Position numbers and translations under genes: made by a program. The notes beneath the pieces are model-generated. The model was not told the DNA's origin and did no database searches. It worked only from the letters and a program-made list of their open reading frames with translations. A stretch of 64,000 nucleotides of DNA from Myxococcales bacterium (GTDB lineage Bacteria; Myxococcota_A; Polyangia; Haliangiales; Haliangiaceae), in NCBI GenBank assembly GCA_016706545.1, contig JADJJK010000001.1, positions 186,001-250,000 of the forward strand, given 5' to 3'. Positions within the stretch are counted from its first letter, which is position 1. Each line of letters opens with the position of its first letter. This document shows positions 9,536 through 17,031 of this stretch, piece by piece.

Positions 9536-9695
9536 TGCTTCGACCGGGTAAGTCTGACCACACCAGACGAGCAGATGCATCGCCGATCCTGCGTTGCGGC
9601 TCCTCGCGGTTCGCCCAGGAGCGCTTCGTCGCCGCGCCTTGGGCTCGGCGCGCCTCCACTCGCTGGTGGGATCACTATCACCCGGTCAAAGCACT
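9534..9695. repeat. Second small inverted-repeat element (162 bp), abutting the MITE
   Basis: Left end AGTGCTTCGACCGGGT (9534-9549) and right end ACCCGGTCAAAGCACT (9680-9695) are inverted repeats with one mismatch. A related 71-bp element at 43276-43346 has the same ends and similar first 55 bases but lacks the interior. No protein is encoded. It shares AG with the end of the MITE, so one may have inserted at the edge of the other. Confidence 0.65.
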
Positions 9696-9748
9696 GGTGT
9701 TCGTCCCATTTGTTGTGAACCGCTTCTGTGCGCCAACTGACTCTGTGT

Positions 9749-9825
9749 ACCGTGCGCGACCCGACCACCGTGCCAGGCCCGAACCACCGTGCTCGCCCCC
9801 CACCGTGCTGGTCCTACCCACCTCC
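9749..9825. repeat. Iteron-like direct repeats upstream of DUF222-HNH copy 1
   Basis: ACCGTGC recurs at 9749, 9767, 9786 and 9802 (spacing 18, 19, 16), each within the looser unit CGACCCGACCACCGTGC. The same array in the opposite orientation accompanies the second HNH copy at 50969-51046. Spacing of one and a half to two helical turns is what initiator-binding iterons or operators show. Confidence 0.6.
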
Positions 9826-9865
9826 CACGCGCTCACCCCTTTCGCACCCCTGGCGATCCATTCCG

Positions 9866-9912
9866 GGTTCTGGGTTCTGGTACAAAACAAACAAACTCAG
9901 GGTTCTGAAAAC
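9866..9912. repeat. Three GGTTCTG repeats
   Basis: GGGTTCTG occurs twice back to back and again about 30 bp later, around the AT-rich word ACAAAACAAACAAACTC. The block is conserved in reverse at 50885-50932 beside the second HNH gene, so it belongs to the duplicated unit. Confidence 0.5.
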
Positions 9913-9934
9913 AGTAGGGGCTGTGCGGCGGTGT

Positions 9935-10063
9935 GGAGAGGCGCGCCGCCCTCCCAGGCACGCCGGCTGCACCTGGCCTCCTGCGCCTCTCCAAGGGCTG
10001 TGGACAACCGCGCCGCGTACGCGCATCGCGCCTGCCCAGGCTCGACGGGCGCGGTTGTCCACA
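9935..10063. promoter_or_regulatory. Nested inverted repeats with DnaA-box-like words upstream of HNH copy 1
   Basis: An outer pair GGAGAGGCGC (9935-9944) / GCGCCTCTCC (9983-9992) is followed by a perfect 16-bp inverted repeat TGTGGACAACCGCGCC (9999-10014) / GGCGCGGTTGTCCACA (10048-10063) with a 33-bp spacer. Each arm of the second repeat contains TTGTCCACA, the DnaA box form typical of high-GC bacteria, in opposite orientations. A looser CCGTCCACA lies at 10072-10080. The same arms and the same 33-bp spacer recur at 50727-50791. DnaA binding is inference. Confidence 0.6.
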
Positions 10064-10069
10064 ACCCGA

Positions 10070-10147
10070 CACCGTCCACAGCCCCGAGGCTTCCGCGGAA
10101 ACGCGCTGCGACTTAGATCACGCCACGTTTCCGCGGAGGTTTCCGCG
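10070..10147. repeat. Palindrome block with TTCCGCGGAA motifs (copy 1)
   Basis: The exact 10-bp palindrome TTCCGCGGAA lies at 10091-10100, with a near copy TTCCGCGGAG at 10129-10138 and a partial TTCCGCG at 10141. The same block, reversed, is found at 50643-50720 and again, more diverged, at 51071-51146. The motif also recurs inside the HNH gene (11023-11032, 11107-11116). Confidence 0.7.
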
Positions 10148-10199
10148 ATCTCGCTCTCCGGTCCCGGCTCGCTCGCGTCCGCCCACCGGACACATTCGC

Positions 10200-10260
10200 C
10201 TAACCACAGATCTACTATTCAATATCCACATCAAACCAAACAGCCCTCTTGACACCTCGC
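10200..10260. promoter_or_regulatory. AT-richer stretch ending in a TTGACA word, upstream of HNH copy 1
   Basis: About 55 bp of clearly lower GC content runs into CTCTTGACACC. The reversed equivalent at about 50537-50600 is also AT-rich and keeps TCTTGACACC. The conserved TTGACA could be a -35 element for the HNH gene, or the stretch could be an unwinding region. No good -10 box follows at 16-18 bp. Confidence 0.35.
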
Positions 10261-10426
10261 GCGCCAGCGCACCCTCCGCGCCGCCAACTCGCCGGATTCT
10301 CTCCACCAGCGGCCCCTGCGCGCGCTACATCCCCATCCGCCTGCGCACCCCACGAAAAATCGCGCCATCCGCGCTTCCGCGGCACCTGAGGCACGCCAGG
10401 CGCGAAATCCAGCGCCGAAAACCGCC

Positions 10427-12250
10427 GTGCTACAAAGCCTCATGCGCGAGCCTCTCTCCGTCGAGGAAGTTCAAGCCCTCGGCGAACACATCGCCGAGCA
10501 AGCCGTTCACCTGGACGCCGCCATGCACCGCCTGCTCGCCGACCTGCGGATGTTCGACGCGGCCGGCGGCTGGTACCGCCAGGGCTTTGGCACCTGCGCG
10601 CACTGGCTGAGCTGGCGTGTGGGCTGGGACCTCGGCACCGCGCGAGAACACCTGCGCGTGGCCAGGGCACTGCACACCCTGCCGCTCGTATCAGAGGCAT
10701 TATCTGCCGGGCAGATCTCATATTCCAAGACTCGCGCCATCACGCGCGTCGCCACCGCCGCCACCGAAGCGGTGCTGTTGGGCTACGCGCAGCACTGCAC
10801 CGCCAGCCAGCTCGAGACCGTGTGCCGCAAGGTCGGCGTCTTGGGGGCGGACGCCGCCGGCCGAGCCACACGCCCGCACGACAGCGAGCGCTACGTGGCG
10901 CACACGACGACGGCCTCCGGCATGGTGTGCGTCAAGGCGTGCCTGCGCCCCGACGAGGCCGCGCTGCTGCTTCAAGTACTGCAGCAAGCCGCGGTGGACT
11001 ACACGCGCGAGCCGGCGGCGGCTTCCGCGGAAACGTCGGCGGCTTCCGAGGAGACGTCCGCACCTGCCGAGCGAGCGACGGGCGCCTCGGCGGAGGTTGC
11101 TGACGTTTCCGCGGAAGCGCCAGCACCTGCCGAGCGATCGGCGACGTCTCCCGCGGAAGCGCAGCGCTCTTCCACCACCGCCACCACCACGCGCCGCCCG
11201 TACAACCGCGCCGATGGCCTGATGGCCCTGGTCCACAGCTATGCACGGGGCAGCAGCGCCGAGCGTTCGCCCGTCGAGTTGATCGTCACCGTGCCCGTGG
11301 CGCTGCTGCAGCAGTCCGCCGCGACTACCGACTCAGCCACCGCCACCGCCGGCTCCACCACCGCCAACATCTCCGCGACCACCGCGCTCCCCCTCGCCGC
11401 GGCCACCTTCACCGACCGCGGCGCCTCGCTGCCGGTGGCCCTCACCGGGGAGACCGACCTTGCGCTCTCCCCGCAAGCCACCCGCCGCCTGGCCTGCGAC
11501 TGCGGTCTGGTCGTCGCCACCGACACCGACACCACCCCGCTCTCCATCGGCCGCAAGACTCGCACCATCCCCGCCGCCCTCAAGCGCGCCTTGCTCTTGC
11601 GCGATCGCACCTGCCGCTTCCCCGGCTGCGATCACCGCCTCTTCCTCGAGGGCCACCACCTGCAGCACTGGGCCGACGGCGGCGAGACCAATCTCGACAA
11701 TCTCGCGCTGCTCTGCTCGCTCCACCACGCCTACGTCCACGAGCGCGGCTACCGCATCACGCAATCCGCCACCGGAGATCTCGCCTTCGAAGATCCGCGG
11801 GGCCGCGCCGTCGTCCCGCTGCCGCCGCGCCCGGCGCCGCCGCTGCTTGGCTGGCCCGCGATCTATGCCGCCAACGCCACCAAGGCCCCGCTGCCGCTGA
11901 CCTCAACCACCGGCCAGTGCCGCTGGCGCGGCGAGCGCGTCGATAGCTGGGACGCCGCCGCCACCATCACGCGCATCCAGCGCCGCGCCGACGCGGCGGC
12001 CGCCGCCGCACCTTCCGCCCCCACCGCGCCGCCATCACCACTCTCGTCACTCCCATCTGTCGCAGATCCCCCGCTCGACCCCGATGGCCTCCCGCTGCGC
12101 AGCCTGTGGGACGACCTCGACCGCCACAGCGCCATCGAGCGCTGGGTCCTCGCCGAGATGGAAGCGACCGGCGTCGACCCGCTCTCCATCGGCCGCCCCT
12201 TGCCGGACCACCTGCAGCACCCGTCGCAGCGTCCATCGCAGCGTCGTTGA
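10427..12250 (+). CDS. DUF222 (13E12-type) HNH endonuclease, copy 1, intact
   Basis: 607 residues. The N-terminal two thirds is a DUF222/13E12-repeat domain (MREPLSVEEVQALGEHIAEQ, HWLSWRVGWDLGTAREHLRVA). It is interrupted at about residues 195-250 by a low-complexity run of SAET/SAEA units. The C-terminal HNH nuclease (about residues 385-440) shows CRFPGCDHRLFLEGHHLQHW and then NLDNLALLCSLHHAYVHE, with the paired Cys/His metal ligands and the HH of the motif. Family members are multi-copy genes abundant in actinobacteria and present in some deltaproteobacteria, and are thought mobile. GTG 10427 aligns with the ATG of copy 2; ATG 10442 is an alternative. The TTCCGCGGAA palindrome is embedded in the Ser-Ala-Glu codons. 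Confidence 0.85.
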   Translation: MLQSLMREPLSVEEVQALGEHIAEQAVHLDAAMHRLLADLRMFDAAGGWYRQGFGTCAHWLSWRVGWDLGTAREHLRVARALHTLPLVSEALSAGQISYSKTRAITRVATAATEAVLLGYAQHCTASQLETVCRKVGVLGADAAGRATRPHDSERYVAHTTTASGMVCVKACLRPDEAALLLQVLQQAAVDYTREPAAASAETSAASEETSAPAERATGASAEVADVSAEAPAPAERSATSPAEAQRSSTTATTTRRPYNRADGLMALVHSYARGSSAERSPVELIVTVPVALLQQSAATTDSATATAGSTTANISATTALPLAAATFTDRGASLPVALTGETDLALSPQATRRLACDCGLVVATDTDTTPLSIGRKTRTIPAALKRALLLRDRTCRFPGCDHRLFLEGHHLQHWADGGETNLDNLALLCSLHHAYVHERGYRITQSATGDLAFEDPRGRAVVPLPPRPAPPLLGWPAIYAANATKAPLPLTSTTGQCRWRGERVDSWDAAATITRIQRRADAAAAAAPSAPTAPPSPLSSLPSVADPPLDPDGLPLRSLWDDLDRHSAIERWVLAEMEATGVDPLSIGRPLPDHLQHPSQRPSQRR

Positions 12251-12402
12251 GGGTGTCGACGCGCGCCGGGCACAAGGCACGCCTCCATTCCCGTCGCGCT
12301 CTACGAACACCCCCACGATCCGCGTCTGCCGGTCGTATGCGCCAGAACCAGGCCGGGCGGGTCCCAGCCTGGCACTTGACGGCGATCTGCTACGGTGCGC
12401 CC

Positions 12403-13491
12403 ATGACGTCTCTGTTTTCGCCCTTGACCTTTCGCGGCGGCGCGACCGCGCCCAACCGCGTCGCGCTGGCGCCCATGACCAACGGCCAGAGCTTGCCCAG
12501 CGGAGCGCTGGGCGACGACGAGCTGGCGTGGATGGCGCGCCGCGCTGACGGCGGGTTTGGCATGCTCATCACCTGCGCGGCGTATGTCGCGCGCGACGGC
12601 ATGGCCTGGCACGGGCAGCTCGGCGTGGATGACGACGCGCACCTGCCCGGCCTGACCCGGCTGGCCCACCGCCTTGGCCAGGCCGGCGGGCTGGGGGTGG
12701 TTCAGCTCTTCCACGGCGGGCTGCGCGCGGACCCGACGCTCAGCGGCACCCAGACCTTCAGCGCCAGCGAACACCAGGAGAGCTCGCCTGGCTACCAGGT
12801 CCCGCGCGCGGCGACCGAACAAGATCTGGCCCGGGTCATCGAGCAGTTCGCCGCCGCCGCCGCGCGCTGCGAGCGCGCCGGCTTCGCCGGCATCGAGCTC
12901 CACGGCGCGCACGGCTACCTGCTTTCGCAGTTCCTCTCGGTCACCATGAACCAGCGCCGCGACGACTGGGGCGGGCCCCTCGAGCAGCGCGCGCGCCTCC
13001 TGCGCGAGGTCACGCGCCAGGTTCGAGCCCGCGTCTCTCCGCGCTTCATCGTCGGCGTGCGGCTATCGCTGGAGGACGTGTTCTCGGCGCGCGGCCTGGA
13101 CCTGGACGAGTCGCTCTGGGTGGCCACCCAGCTCGCCGCGGATGGCGCGGACTATCTCCATGCGTCGCTGTGGAAGGCGGAGGCCAACACCACCAAGCGG
13201 CCCCAGGAGCACCCGCTGCCGCTGCTGCGCGCGGCGCTGCCGCAGGAGGTCGCCGTGCTCGCCGCCGGCTCGATCTGGAGCCCGGCGGACGCCGAGCAGA
13301 CCCTCGCGCGCGGCGCCGACATGGTGGCGCTGGGGCGCGCCGCGGTGCTCAACCCGGACTGGCCCCGCCTGGCGCGCGAGCCGGGGTTCGAGCCGCTGCG
13401 CCCGCCCATGTCCGAGCAAGACCTGGCCGCGCGCGCGGTGTCGCCGACGTTCGTTGGCTACCTGCGCAAGTGGAAGAACTTCGTGGCCTGA
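12403..13491 (+). CDS. Old Yellow Enzyme family NADH:flavin oxidoreductase
   Basis: 362 residues, an FMN-containing TIM barrel that reduces activated C=C bonds with NAD(P)H. Recognisable segments are the N-terminal LFSPLTFRGGATAPNRVALA-PMT (FMN contact), HGGLRAD, the catalytic/substrate motif ELHGAHGYLLSQFLS, MNQRRDDWGG, and the phosphate-binding AAGSIWSPADAEQTLARGAD near the C-terminus. Length fits stand-alone OYE proteins. The physiological substrate cannot be told. ATG 12403 was taken because conserved sequence begins right there; the longer open frame overlaps the HNH gene end. Confidence 0.9.
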   Translation: MTSLFSPLTFRGGATAPNRVALAPMTNGQSLPSGALGDDELAWMARRADGGFGMLITCAAYVARDGMAWHGQLGVDDDAHLPGLTRLAHRLGQAGGLGVVQLFHGGLRADPTLSGTQTFSASEHQESSPGYQVPRAATEQDLARVIEQFAAAAARCERAGFAGIELHGAHGYLLSQFLSVTMNQRRDDWGGPLEQRARLLREVTRQVRARVSPRFIVGVRLSLEDVFSARGLDLDESLWVATQLAADGADYLHASLWKAEANTTKRPQEHPLPLLRAALPQEVAVLAAGSIWSPADAEQTLARGADMVALGRAAVLNPDWPRLAREPGFEPLRPPMSEQDLAARAVSPTFVGYLRKWKNFVA

Positions 13492-13611
13492 GCCAAGGGC
13501 GGCGGGTGGGCAGCCCGCCCCGTCACGTTCCGTCCGCCCGCCGATCGCGGCATTTCTCACAACGACGAGGCCGTCAGTGGCCGAAACGCGAGCGGTGCAG
13601 TAGCGTCAGGC

Positions 13612-14643
13612 ATGCTCCGCTCCTGCCTTGCTACCTTCTTGCTTGCGCTCGCCGCCTGTGGCGGCAAGTCCAAGCCGAGCGACACCACGATCCCGGAGTC
13701 GAAGCTCGACTCCGCTGCGCCGACCGCGGTGGAAGACGCGCCGGCAGGGAGCGGCGGCGCTGGCGAAGCGCCAGCGGGCGCTGGCGGCGGCAGCCAAGAG
13801 GAGCTGCGCGAGCAGCCCACCACGCCGCCGCCCCCCGTGGAGGTGACGATCGAGGCGTCCAAGGCCACCATCAAGCTGCTCGCGCCCGGCAGCGGCAAGC
13901 GCGCGCCGCTGCGGCTGGCGCCAGCGAGCGGGGCATCCCAGCTCGTGGACCTGGTGATGGACGCGGTGATCGAGCAGACGCCGGCCGGCGGCTCGGTGGA
14001 GAAGGTCACCATGCCCACCGTGGTGTTGACCGGCAAGGGCGACGTCAAGACGCTGGCCACCGACGGCGTGATCACCTACCAGACGTCGATCACCGGGGTG
14101 GACGCGCGGGAGGCCGTGGGGCAGTCGGTGGCGCCGCAGGCGATCAAGGCGCAGCTCACCTCGCTCGTCGGCATGGTCATCGACGGCACCCTGAGCGCCG
14201 CGGCCCTGCCCGGCGCGACCAAGTACACCGTGGCCACCCCGGACGAGTCCACCGTGGGCGCCATCGAGTCGGTGCGCCTGATGTTGCCGACCTGGCTGCC
14301 GCTGCCCACCGAGCCGGTCGCCCTGGGCGCGCGCTGGGAGGTCTCACAGCCTGTGGAGATCAACAACATCTCCACCGTGCAGGTCACCACCTTCACGCTG
14401 CGTGGCCGCACCGGCACCACCATGACCATCGCCGGAGAGACCAAGGTCGTGGGCCTCGATCAGAAGCTCGGCGACGTCCAGGTCAGCGACATCTCCGGGC
14501 AAGGGACGGTGGAGCTGGTGGTGGACACCGCCAAGCTCTACCCGCGGATGAAGCGCACCGTGTCCACCAAGATGCGCCTGCGCCAGGGCGCCGAAGACGT
14601 CACCGTGATGATGCAGCTCGGCTCGGCGTTCGCCCCGAAGTAG
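13612..14643 (+). CDS. Predicted lipoprotein (DUF6263-like)
   Basis: 343 residues with lipobox LALAAC (residues 11-16, Cys16), then a Pro/Gly/Glu-rich linker to about residue 75. The folded part has repeated beta-rich segments (LRLAPASGASQLVDLVMDA, TSITGVDAREAVGQ, LVGMVIDGTLSAAALPGA) and ends KMRLRQGAEDVTVMMQLGSA. The layout resembles the DUF6263-type lipoproteins, but that is from memory only. Probably attached to the periplasmic face of a membrane. Function unknown. Confidence 0.7.
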   Translation: MLRSCLATFLLALAACGGKSKPSDTTIPESKLDSAAPTAVEDAPAGSGGAGEAPAGAGGGSQEELREQPTTPPPPVEVTIEASKATIKLLAPGSGKRAPLRLAPASGASQLVDLVMDAVIEQTPAGGSVEKVTMPTVVLTGKGDVKTLATDGVITYQTSITGVDAREAVGQSVAPQAIKAQLTSLVGMVIDGTLSAAALPGATKYTVATPDESTVGAIESVRLMLPTWLPLPTEPVALGARWEVSQPVEINNISTVQVTTFTLRGRTGTTMTIAGETKVVGLDQKLGDVQVSDISGQGTVELVVDTAKLYPRMKRTVSTKMRLRQGAEDVTVMMQLGSAFAPK

Positions 14644-14696
14644 GACGGATTCCCCAACCGCGGAATCGAGCGCCATGGTAGCTCGTTAGGCTATCG

Positions 14697-15686
14697 ATGC
14701 TGCGCCGATCCTCTCTGCTCGCCCTGCTCACGGTCTGCGCCTGCGGCGCCAGCCCACAACGCCTCACCGCCCCGGGCGACGCAACAAGGCCCGCGGTCAA
14801 GCTCTCCTGTCCGCGCTACGTCGTGGGCGCCCAGGCCGCCCTCTCCGAGCAAGCGGTGATGGCGATCTTCGGCGGCCAGGGCACCGCGGAGGCGCCGCGG
14901 TTCGTGGCAGATCTTGTGTGTCAGCTCGGCCAGCGCCAGCCGGTGGTGCTCGCGCTCGAGTGGCCGCGCAAGGCCGCCAGCCCCGTCAACCGCTTCCTTG
15001 GCGGCAGCGTGGCCGCCGCTTCCGCGTTGCGCGCCGATCCGCTGTGGACCGCCGCGCCCAGCGCAGCGCGCGGGCTGGCCACCGTGGCGATGTGGCAGCT
15101 CCTGGAGCAGCTCCGCGCCTGGCGCGTCGCTGGGCTCGAGCTGACGGTGGTGACCTTCGGCGAGAACGCGCCCGCGAGCCCCGAAGAAGCCGAGGACGGC
15201 TACGGCGAAGGATGGGAGCGCTACCAGCGCCAGGAGCTGCTCGGCGCGCTGGCGCGCAAGCACCCTGACGCCAAGGTGGTGCTCTGGATCGATCCAGGCC
15301 AGCTCGAACCCGTCACCTCCCAGCGCGCGGCCAGCGACGACGGCGAGGGCTCCTCCGGCGGTCGCAGACGCCCGGCCCCCGACCGCCTGTCCTTCCTGGA
15401 GTACGCCGGCACGCTCGCGGAGACCGCGCCACGCTTCGTGCTGGAGATGCCCGCCGAAGCGGCCACCGCAGCAGTCACCGCGGCGCCCACCGAAGCGGCC
15501 ACCGCGGCAGTCACCGCGGCGCCCACCGAAGCGGCCACCGCGGCCTCAGCCGTCGCCCCGTGGTCGCTGGAGCGCCGCGCTGGCCTGCCGGGCTACGACG
15601 GCGTCTTCCGCCTGGGCCCGACGACGACCTCGCCTCGGTTCGCAGCGGCGGCGCCGGACGCGGCTGCTCCGCGCCCTGGCAAGTAG
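14697..15686 (+). CDS. Predicted lipoprotein with a TAAPTEAA repeat
   Basis: 329 residues, with a signal ending in LLTVCACGAS (lipobox-like). The body has PVVLALEWPRKAASPVNRFLGG, ELTVVTFGENA and VVLWIDPGQLEP. This pattern is reminiscent of ChaN/EreA-like haem- or substrate-binding folds, but the match is too weak to assign. Residues about 253-285 are a 12-residue repeat (TEAATAAVTAAP). It follows the previous lipoprotein by 53 bp on the same strand. Function unknown. Confidence 0.65.
   Translation: MLRRSSLLALLTVCACGASPQRLTAPGDATRPAVKLSCPRYVVGAQAALSEQAVMAIFGGQGTAEAPRFVADLVCQLGQRQPVVLALEWPRKAASPVNRFLGGSVAAASALRADPLWTAAPSAARGLATVAMWQLLEQLRAWRVAGLELTVVTFGENAPASPEEAEDGYGEGWERYQRQELLGALARKHPDAKVVLWIDPGQLEPVTSQRAASDDGEGSSGGRRRPAPDRLSFLEYAGTLAETAPRFVLEMPAEAATAAVTAAPTEAATAAVTAAPTEAATAASAVAPWSLERRAGLPGYDGVFRLGPTTTSPRFAAAAPDAAAPRPGK
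15453..15545 (+). repeat. 36-bp in-frame tandem repeat (2.6 copies)
   Basis: Units at 15453-15488, 15489-15524 and 15525-15545 (partial), each based on GAAGCGGCCACCGC(A/G)GCAG. They encode TEAATAAVTAAP and lie in the 3' half of the lipoprotein gene; copies are almost identical. Confidence 0.8.
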
Positions 15687-15737
15687 CAGGCGCTCGGCGC
15701 TGCCTCAGCGCTGCCTCGGCGCCACCTCAGCGCCACC

Positions 15738-16268
15738 TCAGTGAGACTGGCGCTCACCCCGGTACTGCTCGTTGCGAGGATCCACGTACGGTGCGTTGAA
15801 CGCGCCATGGTAGGCCCCCAGCGCCGAGTTCAGGTGCTGCAGCATCCGCCACGGCATGCCCGGCGGACCAGGCGGCGGCGGTGACGGACCCCAGATTCGA
15901 ATATCCTTTGTGCCAATCTGAATGACGATCTCGGCGCGCAGGTCGACCTTGGCGATCACTGGATCTAGCTGCTCGCCGTCGACGGTGAAGGCCGCGACGA
16001 TCTTGCGATTGTCGACGTCCACCGCGGTGAACAACCACTTGTTGACCTGGGGGTCCAGCACAGATCGCACCCACACCACGTGGGTCGCCGTCACCTCCGG
16101 GACCTCACCGGTCCACGGCTGCGGATCCGGCATCGGCTGGGTGAGCGGCACCAGCTTGAAGCAGTCTCGACCCTGATCACCCGGGTTGGTCGGACCGATC
16201 GTTGTAGTTCCCGGGCAGCCGGTAAGGGCCGTAGCGATAGCGATCAATGCAAGGAAGCGTGCCTTCAT
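15738..16268 (-). CDS. Predicted lipoprotein
   Basis: 176 residues with a clear signal and lipobox (LIAIATALTGC, Cys18). The mature protein has HVVWVRSVLDPQVNKWLFTAVDVD and a proline run (SPPPPGPPGMPW), ending in a polar tail. No catalytic motif. It is divergent from the ECF sigma gene across about 290 bp that hold two exact 24-bp direct repeats. Function unknown. Confidence 0.7.
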   Translation of the reverse strand: MKARFLALIAIATALTGCPGTTTIGPTNPGDQGRDCFKLVPLTQPMPDPQPWTGEVPEVTATHVVWVRSVLDPQVNKWLFTAVDVDNRKIVAAFTVDGEQLDPVIAKVDLRAEIVIQIGTKDIRIWGPSPPPPGPPGMPWRMLQHLNSALGAYHGAFNAPYVDPRNEQYRGERQSH

Positions 16269-16392
16269 CGAGTTCTCCAGTTGCGTGGGTCGTCACCCTG
16301 TTGTCTACAGGTCGACGGACGGGTCCCCATTTGTTCCCGCAGGTCAAAAACCTAGTCGCGTGCGCGCGCAAAGCCCATGGCCACGGCCGAAA

Positions 16393-16440
16393 ATCGCGTC
16401 GTCGCGCCACCGCGTCATCGCGTCGTCGCGCCACCGCGTC
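16393..16440. repeat. Two exact 24-bp direct repeats between divergent genes
   Basis: The unit starts ATCGCGTCGTCGCGCC and ends ACCGCGTC; copies are 16393-16416 and 16417-16440, followed by a partial third (GTTGAGC). It lies about 115 bp before the sigma-factor start and about 125 bp before the lipoprotein start on the other strand. It could be an operator for either gene; that role is inference. Confidence 0.6.
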
Positions 16441-16554
16441 GTTGAGCAGGGTGTCGCCAGGCTGAGGGCGCGAGCGCAATCCGTTGGGGAACAAACAGGG
16501 GCAAGCTCCGTCGATGGAGGTGATGACGACTCGCGCGCCACGGTGGGTGAGCTG

Positions 16555-17031
16555 ATGGAAGAGCACCAAGAGTTCCTGCGCGGCCTTGCCCGCAAGCTGT
16601 GCCGGGGAACCTTCGACCCCGAGGACCTGGTGCAGGACGTCTTGCTCAAGGCGGTCGCGCACCGAGACCGCCTGCCAGCCAACGTCAACCACGCAGCCTG
16701 GATGGCGCGCGTGATGAGAAACCTGTTCATCGACCGGGTGCGCGCCAGGACGGCCGAGCCGGCCAGGGTGGGCGTGGACACCGACTTGCTGCGCGCCCCT
16801 TGTCCAGACCAGCCGGCCTGGTGGGAGGAGCTGTCTCCCCACCAGCTCCAGGAGGCGGTCGCCGCGCTGCCCGTGGAGCTCCGCGACGTCTTCGAGCGGT
16901 TCGCCTTCGAGCGTCAGAGCTACAAGCAGATCGCCCTGGCGCTGGGCATCCCGGTCGCCACGGTGGGAACGCGAGTCTTGCGCGCGCGGCGGCGCCTGCG
17001 CATGCTGCTGGGAGGAGTTGCCGATGAGTGA
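16555..17031 (+). CDS. ECF-family RNA polymerase sigma factor (pair 1)
   Basis: 158 residues from ATG 16555 (GTG 16543 is possible; GGTGGG lies 7 bases before the ATG). Region 2 includes EDLVQDVLLKAVAH and HAAWMARVMRNLFIDRVRAR. Region 4 is the helix-turn-helix FAFERQSYKQIALALGIPVATVGTRVLRARRRLR. It directs RNA polymerase to alternative promoters when released from its anti-sigma partner. The next gene overlaps its stop by 8 bp and encodes that partner. A closely similar sigma gene lies at 27048-27611. Confidence 0.9.
   Translation: MEEHQEFLRGLARKLCRGTFDPEDLVQDVLLKAVAHRDRLPANVNHAAWMARVMRNLFIDRVRARTAEPARVGVDTDLLRAPCPDQPAWWEELSPHQLQEAVAALPVELRDVFERFAFERQSYKQIALALGIPVATVGTRVLRARRRLRMLLGGVADE
17011..17017 (+). 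promoter_or_regulatory. Strong ribosome-binding site GGAGGAG inside the sigma gene
   Basis: GGAGGAG lies 6 bases before ATG 17024 and within the last codons of the sigma gene. It decides for ATG 17024 rather than the in-frame TTG 17018 and implies translational coupling of sigma and anti-sigma. Confidence 0.8.

Noticed and set aside
9749..10147. Chromosomal oriC
   Set aside because: DnaA-box-like words and iterons are present, but there is no dnaA/dnaN/gyrB neighbourhood and the region is duplicated at 50.6-51.1 kb. Kept only as an origin-like element.
9728..10252. Overlapping open frames in all directions upstream of HNH copy 1
   Set aside because: They pass through iterons and inverted repeats and encode Pro/Arg-rich sequence without start signals. 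They are better explained as repeat DNA.
16186..16554. N-terminal extension of sigma 1 from ATG 16186
   Set aside because: The extension runs through the divergent lipoprotein start and the 24-bp repeats and has no sigma homology.
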